From: Xanthomonas citri pv. mangiferaeindicae
GTDB lineage: Bacteria; Pseudomonadota; Gammaproteobacteria; Xanthomonadales; Xanthomonadaceae
Direction: 5' to 3'
DNA length: 64,000 nt
Assembly (NCBI GenBank): GCA_002240395.1
Contig: CP016836.1
Coordinates: forward strand, 967,001 to 1,031,000
The notes under the pieces were generated by a model, which did no database searches, was not told where the DNA came from, and saw nothing but the letters and a program-made list of their open reading frames with translations. Position 1 is the first letter of the stretch, and every line of letters begins with the position of its first letter. Of the stretch, positions 8,812-16,987 are shown in pieces. The position numbers were made by a program, and so were the translations under genes.

Positions 8812-9957
8812 TCAGCCGCGTTCGATCACCCGGCCCAGACCACTGGCGTCGATCTCCCGGGCCGCAGCCGCGAGCGCATCGGCATCGCAGCCGGCCATCA
8901 GCCCGATGCGGAAGTGCAGTTCACCGCCGGGCGTGCGCGAGGAATGGATCGAACCCAGATTTACCCCGTGCCGCTCGAACACGTGCAACAGCGCGCGCAG
9001 CGAGCCGGGCCGATCCAGCGGCAGATGCACGCTGACGAACCGGTCGCCGGCAAGATCGGCCAGCAGATAACCGACCCGCTCGAACGCGTAGTTGCCCTGC
9101 TCGAGCGCCGCCGCGCCCAGCGCCTGGCGCTGGGCCTCGAGCAAGGCGCGGAACTGCGCGCGTGCGGCATCGTCGCCACGCGCCACCAGGGCATGCAGTT
9201 GCGCGGTACGCGCCGCAAGGTCGGCGAGCACGCCGACCACATGCGGATTGTCGAACTGGATGTCCTCGTAGATCGCCGGGTTCATCGACAGGATCCGCGC
9301 GATCATCGCCGCATCGAGCTCGAACGAGGCCGACCGGAACGGCAGCAGGTCCGTCAATCCGCCGCCGTCGGGCGCCTGGTCGAGCAGCACGCCGGCCTGG
9401 GCTAGATGCCCGGCGTGCACCAGGGCCTGCACCAGCGCCATGATCCGGTCGTGGCGCTCGGCCTCGGCATGCACCACCTGGCCCTCGAGCGCCGCGAGCA
9501 GACGCGCGACCCAGGGCCGCCATCGCGACAGACGCGCCTCGCAGACCACGACCACGCGGCCTCGTAGCGTCGGCGACTTGGGCGGCGCGGTCATCGGATG
9601 CAGTCCGACGACCTCGGCCTGCGCGCGCAGCATCGCCGCGACCGGCGCCTGCTTGAGCGAGGTCACATCGAGCCACAGCCGCCCACGCTCACGCCCGGCC
9701 GAACGCGCGGTCCAATCGGCGACGACGGCCGCGGTGGTGCGGATCGGCGCGGCGAACACCAGCACGTCCGCGGCTGCGAGCAGCGCCTCGGGTGCATCGC
9801 TGGCCGGGTCCGCCGGGTCGTGGCCGAGCACCTGCAGCCCCATGCGTGAGGCGAAGAAGCCGCGCAGCCAACGGCCGTAGGCGCCCGCACTGCCGACGAT
9901 GCCCACGACCGGCGACTCGGGCAGCGGCGCGTCTGGAAAGGGGGAGTCAACGGTCAT
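8812..9957 (-). CDS. tyrA: Prephenate dehydrogenase with C-terminal ACT domain
   Basis: A 381-residue enzyme of tyrosine synthesis that oxidises prephenate to 4-hydroxyphenylpyruvate. The N-terminal NAD-binding loop is VVGIVGSAGAYGRWLRGFF (near residues 17-35). The conserved GLHPMTAPP motif, close to residue 120, fits the substrate-binding part of the family. Residues about 300-375 form an ACT regulatory domain (FVSVHLPLDRPGSLRALLHV, NLGSIHSSRT), so feedback by an aromatic amino acid is plausible. Length and domain order match Xanthomonadaceae TyrA. Monocistronic, divergent from the zinc exporter. Confidence 0.88.
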   Translation of the reverse strand: MTVDSPFPDAPLPESPVVGIVGSAGAYGRWLRGFFASRMGLQVLGHDPADPASDAPEALLAAADVLVFAAPIRTTAAVVADWTARSAGRERGRLWLDVTSLKQAPVAAMLRAQAEVVGLHPMTAPPKSPTLRGRVVVVCEARLSRWRPWVARLLAALEGQVVHAEAERHDRIMALVQALVHAGHLAQAGVLLDQAPDGGGLTDLLPFRSASFELDAAMIARILSMNPAIYEDIQFDNPHVVGVLADLAARTAQLHALVARGDDAARAQFRALLEAQRQALGAAALEQGNYAFERVGYLLADLAGDRFVSVHLPLDRPGSLRALLHVFERHGVNLGSIHSSRTPGGELHFRIGLMAGCDADALAAAAREIDASGLGRVIERG

Positions 9958-10014
9958 GCCGCCATTCTCGCCGCTCGACGGCAGGCGTGCGCTGGCACTT
10001 CCTCAAATTATAAA

Positions 10015-10030
10015 TACATGCTTATATGTA
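10015..10030. promoter_or_regulatory. Candidate ArsR-type operator upstream of the CDF exporter
   Basis: TACAT-GCTTAT-ATGTA is an inverted repeat in an AT-rich stretch 27-42 bp before the exporter start. Metal-sensing ArsR/SmtB repressors bind AT-rich dyads over promoters, and an ArsR gene is the second gene of this operon, so autoregulation here is a reasonable inference. Confidence 0.45.
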
Positions 10031-10056
10031 GACACTTTCAAAGCCCCCACTCCCCG

Positions 10057-11109
10057 ATGTCGCACGCCCACGACCACACCGCGCACAAGGCGCACGCCCA
10101 TGCGCACGATCACGCGCACGCCCCGTCGGTCTCCGCCGCGAACGAACGCGCGGTCCTGACCGGCTTCGCGTTGACCGCCAGCTTCATGGTCGTCGAGATG
10201 GTTGGCGGGGTCCTGTCGGGCTCGCTGGCGCTGATCGCCGACGCCGGCCACATGCTCACCGACGCTGCGGCGCTGCTGCTCGCCTGGCTGGGCTTCCGCA
10301 TTGGCCGCCGGGCCTCGGATGCCCGGCGTACCTTCGGCTACATGCGCATCGAGGTGCTGGCCGGGCTGATCAATGCGATCACGCTGTTCGCGCTGGTGCT
10401 GTGGATCGCCTGGGAAGCGGTGCAGCGGCTGCGGCATCCGGGGGAAGTGCTCGCCGGGCCGATGCTGGCGGTCGCGGTCGTCGGCCTGCTGGTCAACTGC
10501 CTGGTGTTCTGGATCCTGCATCGCGGCGACCAGTCGCACGTCAACATCAAGGGCGCGACGCTGCACGTGCTCGGCGACCTGCTCGGTTCGGTCGCCGCGA
10601 TCGTGGCTGCGCTGGTGATCCACTTCACCGGCTGGATGCCGATCGACCCGATCCTCTCGGTGCTGGTCTGCCTGCTGATCCTGCGCAGTGCCTGGGCGCT
10701 GCTGCGCGGTGCCTTCGACATCCTGATGGAGGCCACACCGCCGGACATCGACATCGAAGCCCTGCGCACGCACCTGCGCGAGCAGGTCCCGGGCGTGGCC
10801 GGCGTCGACCACGTGCATGTGTGGTCGATCACCTCGGGCCGGGTGCTGGCGACGCTTGAACTGACGCTCGACAAGGACACACCGGCGTCGCGCGTGGTGC
10901 CGGCGGTCAAGCGCGCGCTGGCCGACCGGTTCTCGATCGGCCACACAACGGTCGAGGTCGTGCACGCCCCGCACCATGCCTGCGCGCTGGAGTCCGGCAA
11001 TCGCGCATCGCATGACCAAGCGCACGCGCATCCGCACGACCACGGCCACGGCCACGCGGATGCCGCCGATCGCATCCCGGGCGCATCGAAGCCAGGAGGC
11101 CCGAATTGA
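10057..11109 (+). CDS. Cation diffusion facilitator (zinc/cadmium/cobalt exporter)
   Basis: A 350-residue CDF transporter exporting Zn2+ or related ions by proton antiport across the inner membrane. The start MSHAHDHTAHKAHAHAHDHA is a His-rich metal-binding tail. Six helices follow, with metal-site motifs LIADAGHMLTDAAALLLAWL in helix 2 and HVLGDLLGS in helix 5. The cytoplasmic C-terminal domain contains GVAGVDHVHVWSITSG, and a second His-rich tail (HAHPHDHGHGHAD) ends the protein. Close in type to CzcD/ZitB/DmeF. ATG 10057 is preferred over an upstream in-frame ATG at 10018, which would lie in the operator region. The ArsR gene overlaps its stop. Confidence 0.92.
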   Translation: MSHAHDHTAHKAHAHAHDHAHAPSVSAANERAVLTGFALTASFMVVEMVGGVLSGSLALIADAGHMLTDAAALLLAWLGFRIGRRASDARRTFGYMRIEVLAGLINAITLFALVLWIAWEAVQRLRHPGEVLAGPMLAVAVVGLLVNCLVFWILHRGDQSHVNIKGATLHVLGDLLGSVAAIVAALVIHFTGWMPIDPILSVLVCLLILRSAWALLRGAFDILMEATPPDIDIEALRTHLREQVPGVAGVDHVHVWSITSGRVLATLELTLDKDTPASRVVPAVKRALADRFSIGHTTVEVVHAPHHACALESGNRASHDQAHAHPHDHGHGHADAADRIPGASKPGGPN

Positions 11110-11447
11110 GCCCGTCTGCGCCTGAAATCGAGACCGCCCCCGATTCAGAGCATGTCGAGATCCTCGCCGGCACCTTCCGTCTGCTCGGCGACCCGACCCG
11201 GCTGCGCGTGCTGCTGACCTGCCTCGGCAACCCGGTGCCTGTCGGCGAGATCGCCCGACGTATCGGCGCCTCGCAACCGTTGGTCAGCCATCACCTGCGC
11301 CTGCTGCGCGGCGCCCGGCTGGTCCGCGGCGAGCGGCGCCAGCGCCAGGTGTTCTATGCGACTGCCGATGCACACGTGCGCGACATGCTGGTCGACATGC
11401 TCGCCCATGCCGATGAGCCGGCGGACGACGACGAGCCCCATCGCTGA
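11106..11447 (+). CDS. ArsR family metal-responsive repressor
   Basis: A 113-residue winged-helix repressor. Residues about 20-90 carry the DNA-binding core LLGDPTRLRVLLTCLGNPVP and IGASQPLVSHHLRLLRGARL, with the wing GERRQRQVFYATADAH; His and Asp residues toward the C-terminus (DAHVRDMLVDMLAHADE) fit an alpha5-type zinc site. The start is TTG 11106, overlapping the exporter stop as TTGA. It is supported by a strong AGGAGG at 11094-11099, six bases before. The overlap implies translational coupling. It probably represses this operon until metal binds. Confidence 0.88.
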   Translation: MSPSAPEIETAPDSEHVEILAGTFRLLGDPTRLRVLLTCLGNPVPVGEIARRIGASQPLVSHHLRLLRGARLVRGERRQRQVFYATADAHVRDMLVDMLAHADEPADDDEPHR

Positions 11448-11458
11448 GGCCTGCGCAG

Positions 11459-12061
11459 ATGCACACCGTCACGATCTACGTCTATCCCGAGGTCGAGGTG
11501 CTCGACTTCGCCGGCCCTTTCGAAGTGTTCGCGACCGCGAGCCGTGTCGCTTCGCGCCTGCGACCAACGGCGCCGCCGCCGTTCGCGGTGCGTACCGTCG
11601 CGCGCGAGGCCGCGCCGGTCCGTGCTCGCGCCGGGCTGCAAGTGCTGCCCGACCATGGCTTCTCCGACTGCCCGCCCATCGATGTGCTGCTGGTGCCCGG
11701 CGGCGTGGTCGATGCCGAACTCGCCGACGCGCGCACGATCGACTGGATCGCCGAGCGCGCCGGCGATGCGCAGATCGTGGCCTCAGTGTGCACCGGCGCG
11801 TTCCTGTTGGCCGAGGCCGGCCTGCTGTCGGGCCGCGCCGCGACGACGCATTGGGAAGACCTCGACGCACTGCGCGCGCGCCACCGCGACGTCGACGTGC
11901 GCGAGGGTGTGCGCTGGATCGACGAAGGCGCCGTCGTCACGTCTGCCGGCATCGCCGCCGGTATCGACATGAGCCTGCACCTGGTCGCGCGGCTCGCCGG
12001 TCGCGACCTGGCGGTACGCACAGCGCGTCAGATGGATGTGACCTGGCACGACGTGCCGTAA
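11459..12061 (+). CDS. DJ-1/PfpI family protein (isocyanide hydratase-like)
   Basis: A 200-residue single-domain DJ-1/PfpI protein. The nucleophile elbow is ASVCTGAFLLAEAG with Cys111; the N-terminus MHTVTIYVYPEVEVLDFAGP, continuing FEVF, and the loop LLVPGG are typical for the isocyanide hydratase/ThiJ subgroup with the conserved acidic residue in the first helix. Possible activities include isocyanide hydration or glyoxalase-type chemistry; none can be fixed from sequence. It follows the ArsR gene by 11 bp and may be co-transcribed with the metal exporter operon. Confidence 0.8.
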   Translation: MHTVTIYVYPEVEVLDFAGPFEVFATASRVASRLRPTAPPPFAVRTVAREAAPVRARAGLQVLPDHGFSDCPPIDVLLVPGGVVDAELADARTIDWIAERAGDAQIVASVCTGAFLLAEAGLLSGRAATTHWEDLDALRARHRDVDVREGVRWIDEGAVVTSAGIAAGIDMSLHLVARLAGRDLAVRTARQMDVTWHDVP

Positions 12062-12080
12062 CGCCGCAGTGGCCGCGATG

Positions 12081-12776
12081 CTAGCGCGCGGCCTCGATCA
12101 GCGCGCGGACCTGGTCGAGCGAATCGACGATGTGATGGCCGAGTGCCCGCACCGTCTCGTCGGGCAGCAGCAGGTCAGGCACCTGGATCGTGGTCATGCC
12201 GGCTGCGAGCGCGGCGCGCACCCCGGTCGGCGAATCCTCCAGCGCCAGGCACCGCGTCGGCGACACGCTCAGCCGCTCGGCCGCGAGCAGATAGACATCC
12301 GGCGCCGGCTTGGGATGGGCGACATCGTTGCTGGTGCACACCGCATCGAAATACTGCAACAGACCGGCGGCGGCGAGCTTGCGTTGCGCCAGCGGCGCCC
12401 GCGTGGAGGTCGCGACCGCGCGCGGGATGCCACGCTCGGCCAGCAGGTCCAGCAACGCGACGATGCCCGGACGATGCGCGATGCCGGCCTCGGCCCGCGC
12501 CAGGTACAAGGCCTGACTGCGACCAAACAGCGCATCCGCGGCCAGCTCGCCGATGCGTTCGACCAGACGTGCGCGGCAGATACTGTCGCTGTGGCCGATC
12601 ATCGCGCGCCAATACTCCGGCTCGATGTCCTGCGCCTGCTCGGCGGCCGCCAGACGCATGCAATCGAGGATTTCGCGCTCGCTTTCGAGCATCAGGCCGT
12701 CCATGTCGAACACCACCCCGGCAGGCAGCGACGGCAAGGTGAACCCCTGCGGAGACGGTGGAACGGTGGCGGACAT
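12081..12776 (-). CDS. HAD family phosphatase (beta-phosphoglucomutase-like)
   Basis: A 231-residue HAD hydrolase. Motif I is VFDMDGLMLESE (Asp nucleophile and general acid), motif II is AVATSTRAP, motif III is the Lys in HPKPAPDVYLLA, and motif IV is CLALEDSPTGVRAA. The small alpha-helical cap after motif I places it with beta-phosphoglucomutase/sugar-phosphatase-like members (for example YniC). Substrate unknown. ATG 12776 (MSATVPPSPQGF) was chosen; upstream in-frame starts reach into the fabA promoter region. Confidence 0.85.
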   Translation of the reverse strand: MSATVPPSPQGFTLPSLPAGVVFDMDGLMLESEREILDCMRLAAAEQAQDIEPEYWRAMIGHSDSICRARLVERIGELAADALFGRSQALYLARAEAGIAHRPGIVALLDLLAERGIPRAVATSTRAPLAQRKLAAAGLLQYFDAVCTSNDVAHPKPAPDVYLLAAERLSVSPTRCLALEDSPTGVRAALAAGMTTIQVPDLLLPDETVRALGHHIVDSLDQVRALIEAAR

Positions 12777-12830
12777 CGAGGGCGTGGACACGTATTCGAT
12801 TCTACCCCGCATCGACGCGAAGGCCCATTC

Positions 12831-12850
12831 AGCGTACCCGTGCGTACGGG
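12831..12850. promoter_or_regulatory. Possible FabR/DesT-like operator upstream of fabA
   Basis: AGCGTACCCGTGCGTACGGG lies 61 bp before fabA. The left half AGCGTAC matches the half-site of known FabR operators in enterobacteria; the right half GTACG is its partial inverse, with a spacing two bases longer than usual. AATAAT about 25 bp downstream could be a -10 element. This is a tentative assignment. Confidence 0.3.
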
Positions 12851-12910
12851 CAATACCGCACGCATTCCGCAATAATCGCCGTCCGCCCCACTACCCCGGT
12901 CCATGCGTCG

Positions 12911-13420
12911 ATGAAGGATTCTTTCAGCTACGAACAACTGATCGCCTCGGGCGAGGGCCGGCTGTTCGCGCCGGGCAGCGGCCGCCTGCCGCTGCCGCCG
13001 ATGCTGATGTTCGACCGCATTACCCACATCGACGACGACGGCGGTGCGCATGGGCTGGGCCAGATCCACGCCGAACTCGATGTGCGCCCGGACCTGTGGT
13101 TCTTCCAGTGCCATTTCCAGGGCGATCCGGTGATGCCCGGCTGTCTGGGCCTGGATGCGATGTGGCAGCTGGTGGGCTTCTACCTGACCTGGCAGCAACT
13201 GCCCGGGCGCGGTCGCGCGCTGGGGGTGGGCGAGGTCAAGTTCACCGGCGAAGTCGGCCCGGATGCGAAGCTGGTGCGCTACGAGATCGATATCAAGCGC
13301 GTGATCAAGCGACGCCTGATCCTGGGCATCGGCGATGCGCGCATGCTCGTCGACGGCCGCGAGATCTACACCGCCAACGACCTGCGCGTGGGGCTGTTCA
13401 TGCGCGATGAGGCCGCATGA
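12911..13420 (+). CDS. fabA: 3-hydroxydecanoyl-ACP dehydratase/isomerase FabA
   Basis: A 169-residue hot-dog enzyme that dehydrates 3-hydroxydecanoyl-ACP and isomerises the product to cis-3-decenoyl-ACP, starting unsaturated fatty acid synthesis. Active residues are His68 in FFQCHFQGDPVMPGCLGLDA and Asp82, matching the E. coli His70/Asp84 pair. Further family blocks are LPLPPMLMFDRI and GEVKFTGEV. Length is normal. It overlaps fabB by four bases (ATGA), giving the classical fabAB operon of anaerobic-type unsaturated fatty acid synthesis. Confidence 0.97.
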   Translation: MKDSFSYEQLIASGEGRLFAPGSGRLPLPPMLMFDRITHIDDDGGAHGLGQIHAELDVRPDLWFFQCHFQGDPVMPGCLGLDAMWQLVGFYLTWQQLPGRGRALGVGEVKFTGEVGPDAKLVRYEIDIKRVIKRRLILGIGDARMLVDGREIYTANDLRVGLFMRDEAA

Positions 13421-14649
13421 GCCTGAATCCGACCGCACGCCGCGTCGTGATCACCGGCGCAGGCATCGTCTCGTGCATCGGCAATGATCTCGACACCGTC
13501 GCCGCTTCGCTGCGCGAGGGCCGCTCGGGCATCGCCTTCGACGCCGGCCATGCCGACAAGGGCCTGCGCAGCCAGATCTCGGGCATGCCCGAGGTCGACC
13601 TCGACGCGCTGATCGACCGCAAGCTGCGCCGCTTCATGGGCGATGCCGCGGGCTACGCCTATCTGGCGCTGCGCGATGCGATCGCACAATCGGGCCTCTC
13701 CGACGACGCGATCTCCGGCCCGCGCACCGGCCTGATCATGGGCTCGGGCGGCGGCTCGCCGGAAAACCTGATCGGCTCGGCCGACGTGCTGCGCGACAAG
13801 GGCGTGCGTCGGATCGGCCCCTACCAGGTCACCCGCACGATGAACTCGACGGTCTCGGCGTGCCTGGCCACCGCGTTCGGCATCAAGGGACTCAACTACT
13901 CGATCTCCTCGGCCTGCGCGACGTCGGCGCATTGCATCGGCGTGGCCGCGCAGCAGATCCAGGCCGGCTTGCAGGACGTGGTCTTCGCCGGCGGCGGTGA
14001 GGAAGCGCACTGGGGCATGGCGATGCTGTTCGACGGTATGGGTGCGCTTTCGAGCCGCTACAACGACACGCCCACGCGCGCCTCGCGGCCGTACGACGCC
14101 GACCGCGACGGCTTCGTGATCGCTGGCGGCGGTGGCGCGCTGGTGCTCGAGAGCCTGGAGCACGCGCAGGCACGCGGCGCGACCATCCTCGGCGAACTGG
14201 TCGGCTTTGGCGCCAGCTCCGACGGCGTCGACATGGTCGCGCCCTCCGGCGACGGCGCGATCGCCTGCATGCGCATGGCGATCGAAGGCCTCGACGGCGA
14301 CATCGACTACATCAACACCCACGGCACCTCGACGCCGGTCGGCGACGTCAGCGAACTGCGTGCGATGCGCACGGTGTTCGGTGAGGCGATGCCGCCGTTC
14401 TCGTCGACCAAATCGCTGACCGGCCACTCGCTTGGCGCGACCAGCGTGCACGAAGCGATCTTCTGCCTGCTGATGCTCGAGCGCGGCTTCATTGCCGGCT
14501 CGATCAACGTCGACACCCTCGACCCCGAAGCCGAAGGCCTGCCACTGGTCCGCGAAAGCCGCCCCGCGCAACTGCGCACCGTGCTGTCAAACAGCTTCGG
14601 CTTCGGCGGCACCAACGCCAGCCTCGCCCTGCGCCGCTGGGACACCTGA
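13417..14649 (+). CDS. fabB: 3-oxoacyl-ACP synthase I FabB
   Basis: A 410-residue condensing enzyme extending cis-3-decenoyl-ACP in unsaturated fatty acid synthesis. The Cys-His-His triad is visible: Cys167 in SISSACATSAHC, His302 in INTHGTSTPVGD and His337 in TKSLTGHSLGATS, with Lys332. The C-terminal loop LSNSFGFGGTNASLAL is typical. It is translationally coupled to fabA through the ATGA overlap. A REPIN follows 22 bp after the stop. Confidence 0.97.
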   Translation: MSLNPTARRVVITGAGIVSCIGNDLDTVAASLREGRSGIAFDAGHADKGLRSQISGMPEVDLDALIDRKLRRFMGDAAGYAYLALRDAIAQSGLSDDAISGPRTGLIMGSGGGSPENLIGSADVLRDKGVRRIGPYQVTRTMNSTVSACLATAFGIKGLNYSISSACATSAHCIGVAAQQIQAGLQDVVFAGGGEEAHWGMAMLFDGMGALSSRYNDTPTRASRPYDADRDGFVIAGGGGALVLESLEHAQARGATILGELVGFGASSDGVDMVAPSGDGAIACMRMAIEGLDGDIDYINTHGTSTPVGDVSELRAMRTVFGEAMPPFSSTKSLTGHSLGATSVHEAIFCLLMLERGFIAGSINVDTLDPEAEGLPLVRESRPAQLRTVLSNSFGFGGTNASLALRRWDT

Positions 14650-14671
14650 CGAAACCAGGGCCCGAAACCAA

Positions 14672-14752
14672 AAACCGGGGTCAGAGTCGAATTTCTAACA
14701 GGATGTCCCTCGCCTGGTGGCGATCGGGGAAATTCGACTCTGACCCCGGTTT
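14672..14752. repeat. REPIN-like inverted repeat (GGGGTCAGAGTCGAATTT type)
   Basis: Perfect 23-bp arms (left 14672-14694 starting AAACCGGGGTCAGAGTCGAA; right 14730-14752) flank a 35-bp spacer. It ends five bases before the rsuA stop, between the convergent fabB and rsuA genes, and could also act as a transcript end. Confidence 0.88.
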
Positions 14753-14756
14753 CGGG

Positions 14757-15455
14757 TTAACCGAAGAGGGTGCTCAGGTCGGTGGCGTCGAGGGGCCGCC
14801 ATTGCCCTTCGGGCAGGTCGCCCAGCGACAGGCCGCCGATGCGGCTGCGGTGGAGGGCGACGACATGATTGCCGACGGCCGCGAACATGCGTCGGACCTG
14901 GTGGTAGCGACCTTCGACGATGGTCAGCTGCGCATGCGTGGGGTCGACGACCTCGAGCGCGGCGGGCAGCAGCGGCGTGGTCTCGGACTCGAGCATGAGT
15001 GCGCCGCTGGCGAACAGCGCGGCCTCGTCCCCGCGCAGCGGCTGCGCCAAGGTCGCGTCGTAGACCTTGGGCAACGCCGCTTTCGGCGAGATGATCCGAT
15101 GCAGCAGTTGGCCATCATCGGTGAACAGCAGCAGGCCACTGGTCTCGCGGTCCAGGCGCCCGACCGTCGACAGCGCGGGCGCGCGCAGCCGAAAGCGCGG
15201 TGGCAACAGGTCGTAGACCAGCCGGCCAGTGTCCTTGGTCGAGCAGGTGTAGCCGGTCGGCTTGTGCAGCAGCAGCGTCAGGCCCTGCGGCGGATCGAGC
15301 GGTTCGCCGTCGACGCGAATGGCCGCGTGTGCCACACGGTCGTCGGCATAGAGCACCTCGCCGTCGGCATCGGTGATGCGGCCTTCCCGGAACATCCATG
15401 CCACCTGCTTGCGGCTGCCGTAGCCAAGGTTGGCGAGCAGCTTGACCAGCTTCAT
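14757..15455 (-). CDS. rsuA: Ribosomal small subunit pseudouridine-516 synthase RsuA
   Basis: A 232-residue enzyme that converts U516 of 16S rRNA to pseudouridine. An N-terminal S4 RNA-binding domain (LVKLLANLGYGSRKQVAWMF) is followed by the synthase domain with the catalytic Asp102 in VGRLDRETSGLLLFT, the same number as in E. coli RsuA. EGRYHQVRRMFAAVG is the usual C-terminal motif. Its ATG overlaps the rsmC stop by four bases, so two 16S rRNA modification enzymes are coupled. Confidence 0.93.
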   Translation of the reverse strand: MKLVKLLANLGYGSRKQVAWMFREGRITDADGEVLYADDRVAHAAIRVDGEPLDPPQGLTLLLHKPTGYTCSTKDTGRLVYDLLPPRFRLRAPALSTVGRLDRETSGLLLFTDDGQLLHRIISPKAALPKVYDATLAQPLRGDEAALFASGALMLESETTPLLPAALEVVDPTHAQLTIVEGRYHQVRRMFAAVGNHVVALHRSRIGGLSLGDLPEGQWRPLDATDLSTLFG

Positions 15456-16498
15456 CGCGCCTGCTCCGCATGCACGATCTTGAAGCCGCCTTGCGCGGCG
15501 ACCTCGCGCACCTGGCCGAAGCGTGCGCCGAGCACGTCCTCATAAGGCAGGTGCCGGTTGGCGACCAGCCACAGGCTGCCGCCCGGCGTCAGCGCGTCGG
15601 CAGCCGCGGCAATGAACGCACGTCCCAACTCGGGCCGCTCCTCGCGCCCGTGGGCATGGAACGGCGGGTTGCTGACGATGAAGTCGTAGCGCCGCGTCAG
15701 GCCCGCGGTGACATCGCGCCACTGGAAATCCAGCGCCGCATCGTCGCGCAGCCCGGTCAGATTGCGTCGAGCCAGCGCCAGCGCGCGGCCCTCGGCCTCG
15801 ATCACGTCGAGCGCGCGCACGCCCGGGCAGCGCTGCAGCACCTCGGCCGCCAGAAAACCGTAGCCTGCGCCGAGATCGGCGCCGTGCCCGGCCAGCGTCG
15901 TGGGCAGGTGCGCGGCCAGCAGCGCCGATGCCGGGTCGATCCGGTCCCAGGCGAACACGCCGGGCCGGCTGACAAACCGGCCACCGAGGATCGGGCGCGG
16001 CGCGTCCAGCGCCGCCCAACGCGCGCGCAATGCCTGGTCGCCGCGCGCATCGCGCTGCGCCCAGAACACCCGGCACTTGTGCTTGGACAGCGCGCCGATG
16101 TTGCCGGCGAGCGCGGCCAGGTCGGCCTGCGCGGACTTCGCGCCCTCGTCGTTGGCGACGCTGGCAACGACCCAGCCGCCGGGCACGACCGCCGCCAGCG
16201 CGCGTGCCAGCAACGCCCGCGCCTCGTCGCGCTGGCGCGGCGGCAGTGCCAGCACAAGTGGGCGTTCCGGCAGCGCCGGGTCCTCGCCATCGTCGGTCTG
16301 CGGCAGCGTCTCCAGGCCCGCGCGCTGCAGCGCCGTGTGCAGGGGCGCCAGGGTCTGCTCGCACAGCAGGCCAGGCCACCGGCCACCGGTCGTCGCCACG
16401 CCCGGCCGCGCCCGCAGGAACAGCGCACCGGCCTGCGGCCACGGCAGCAGCCGCTGCTCGAACGGGAGGAACAGCGCATCGAGCGCGGGGTCGGCCAT
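15452..16498 (-). CDS. rsmC: 16S rRNA (guanine-1207-N2)-methyltransferase RsmC
   Basis: A 348-residue S-adenosylmethionine methyltransferase with the two-domain RsmC layout: an N-terminal pseudo-methyltransferase domain (residues about 1-165) and a C-terminal catalytic domain. The SAM loop is GADLGAGYGFLAAEVL and the catalytic motif is FIVSNPPFHAHG. RsmC methylates G1207 of 16S rRNA in the 30S subunit. Start ATG 16498 (MADPALDALFLPFEQ) was chosen over longer upstream frames. It forms an operon with rsuA. Confidence 0.92.
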   Translation of the reverse strand: MADPALDALFLPFEQRLLPWPQAGALFLRARPGVATTGGRWPGLLCEQTLAPLHTALQRAGLETLPQTDDGEDPALPERPLVLALPPRQRDEARALLARALAAVVPGGWVVASVANDEGAKSAQADLAALAGNIGALSKHKCRVFWAQRDARGDQALRARWAALDAPRPILGGRFVSRPGVFAWDRIDPASALLAAHLPTTLAGHGADLGAGYGFLAAEVLQRCPGVRALDVIEAEGRALALARRNLTGLRDDAALDFQWRDVTAGLTRRYDFIVSNPPFHAHGREERPELGRAFIAAAADALTPGGSLWLVANRHLPYEDVLGARFGQVREVAAQGGFKIVHAEQAR

Positions 16499-16684
16499 CG
16501 CGAGGGGTCCAGGGAAACAGCCGGCGATTCTACCGGGACCGCTTGACCGGGACCGCCGGCCCAGGCCTGCCGGGTGCCTGCAAGCCCGATGCGCAGCCCA
16601 TCGCGATTCCAACGCGATGTTGATGCATCGCGAACATCCACGCCGGCACGATGACCGGGCCTTCCCCACCCAAAGGAGACCGCG

Positions 16685-16948
16685 ATGCCCATCCGTGCAC
16701 TGTTCGTCGGCGGCGTCATCGACAACAACGAGCTCGACCTCGACGGCACGGAACCGCCGAAGCACTACCCGCCGGAGACCGGCAGCGGTCAGTCGCGCTA
16801 CCGCCTGCATCTGGTCGGCCGTAGGGCGGACGGAGTCGCCTACGCCGTCTACGGCGCGCCCGAACTGCCCGGCGAGGAGGTGCTTCGGGTCAGCACGGAA
16901 CGCGAATACGCCCGCCGCTTCGACGCGGCCGAAGATGTGATCGAATGA
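16685..16948 (+). CDS. Small conserved hypothetical protein
   Basis: An 87-residue protein starting MPIRALFVGGVIDNNELDLD. It is preceded by a strong AAAGGAG seven bases before the ATG, which supports expression. It has no signal peptide or membrane helix, is acidic at both ends (ending DAAEDVIE), and contains SRYRLHLVGRRADGVAYAVY as a likely beta-rich core. I do not recognise the family. It stands alone between divergent rsmC and the convergent ABC permease gene. Confidence 0.7.
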   Translation: MPIRALFVGGVIDNNELDLDGTEPPKHYPPETGSGQSRYRLHLVGRRADGVAYAVYGAPELPGEEVLRVSTEREYARRFDAAEDVIE

Positions 16949-16987
16949 CCCTTGGGCCGGGCAGCGCCCACGCGTTGCCCGGCCGTC

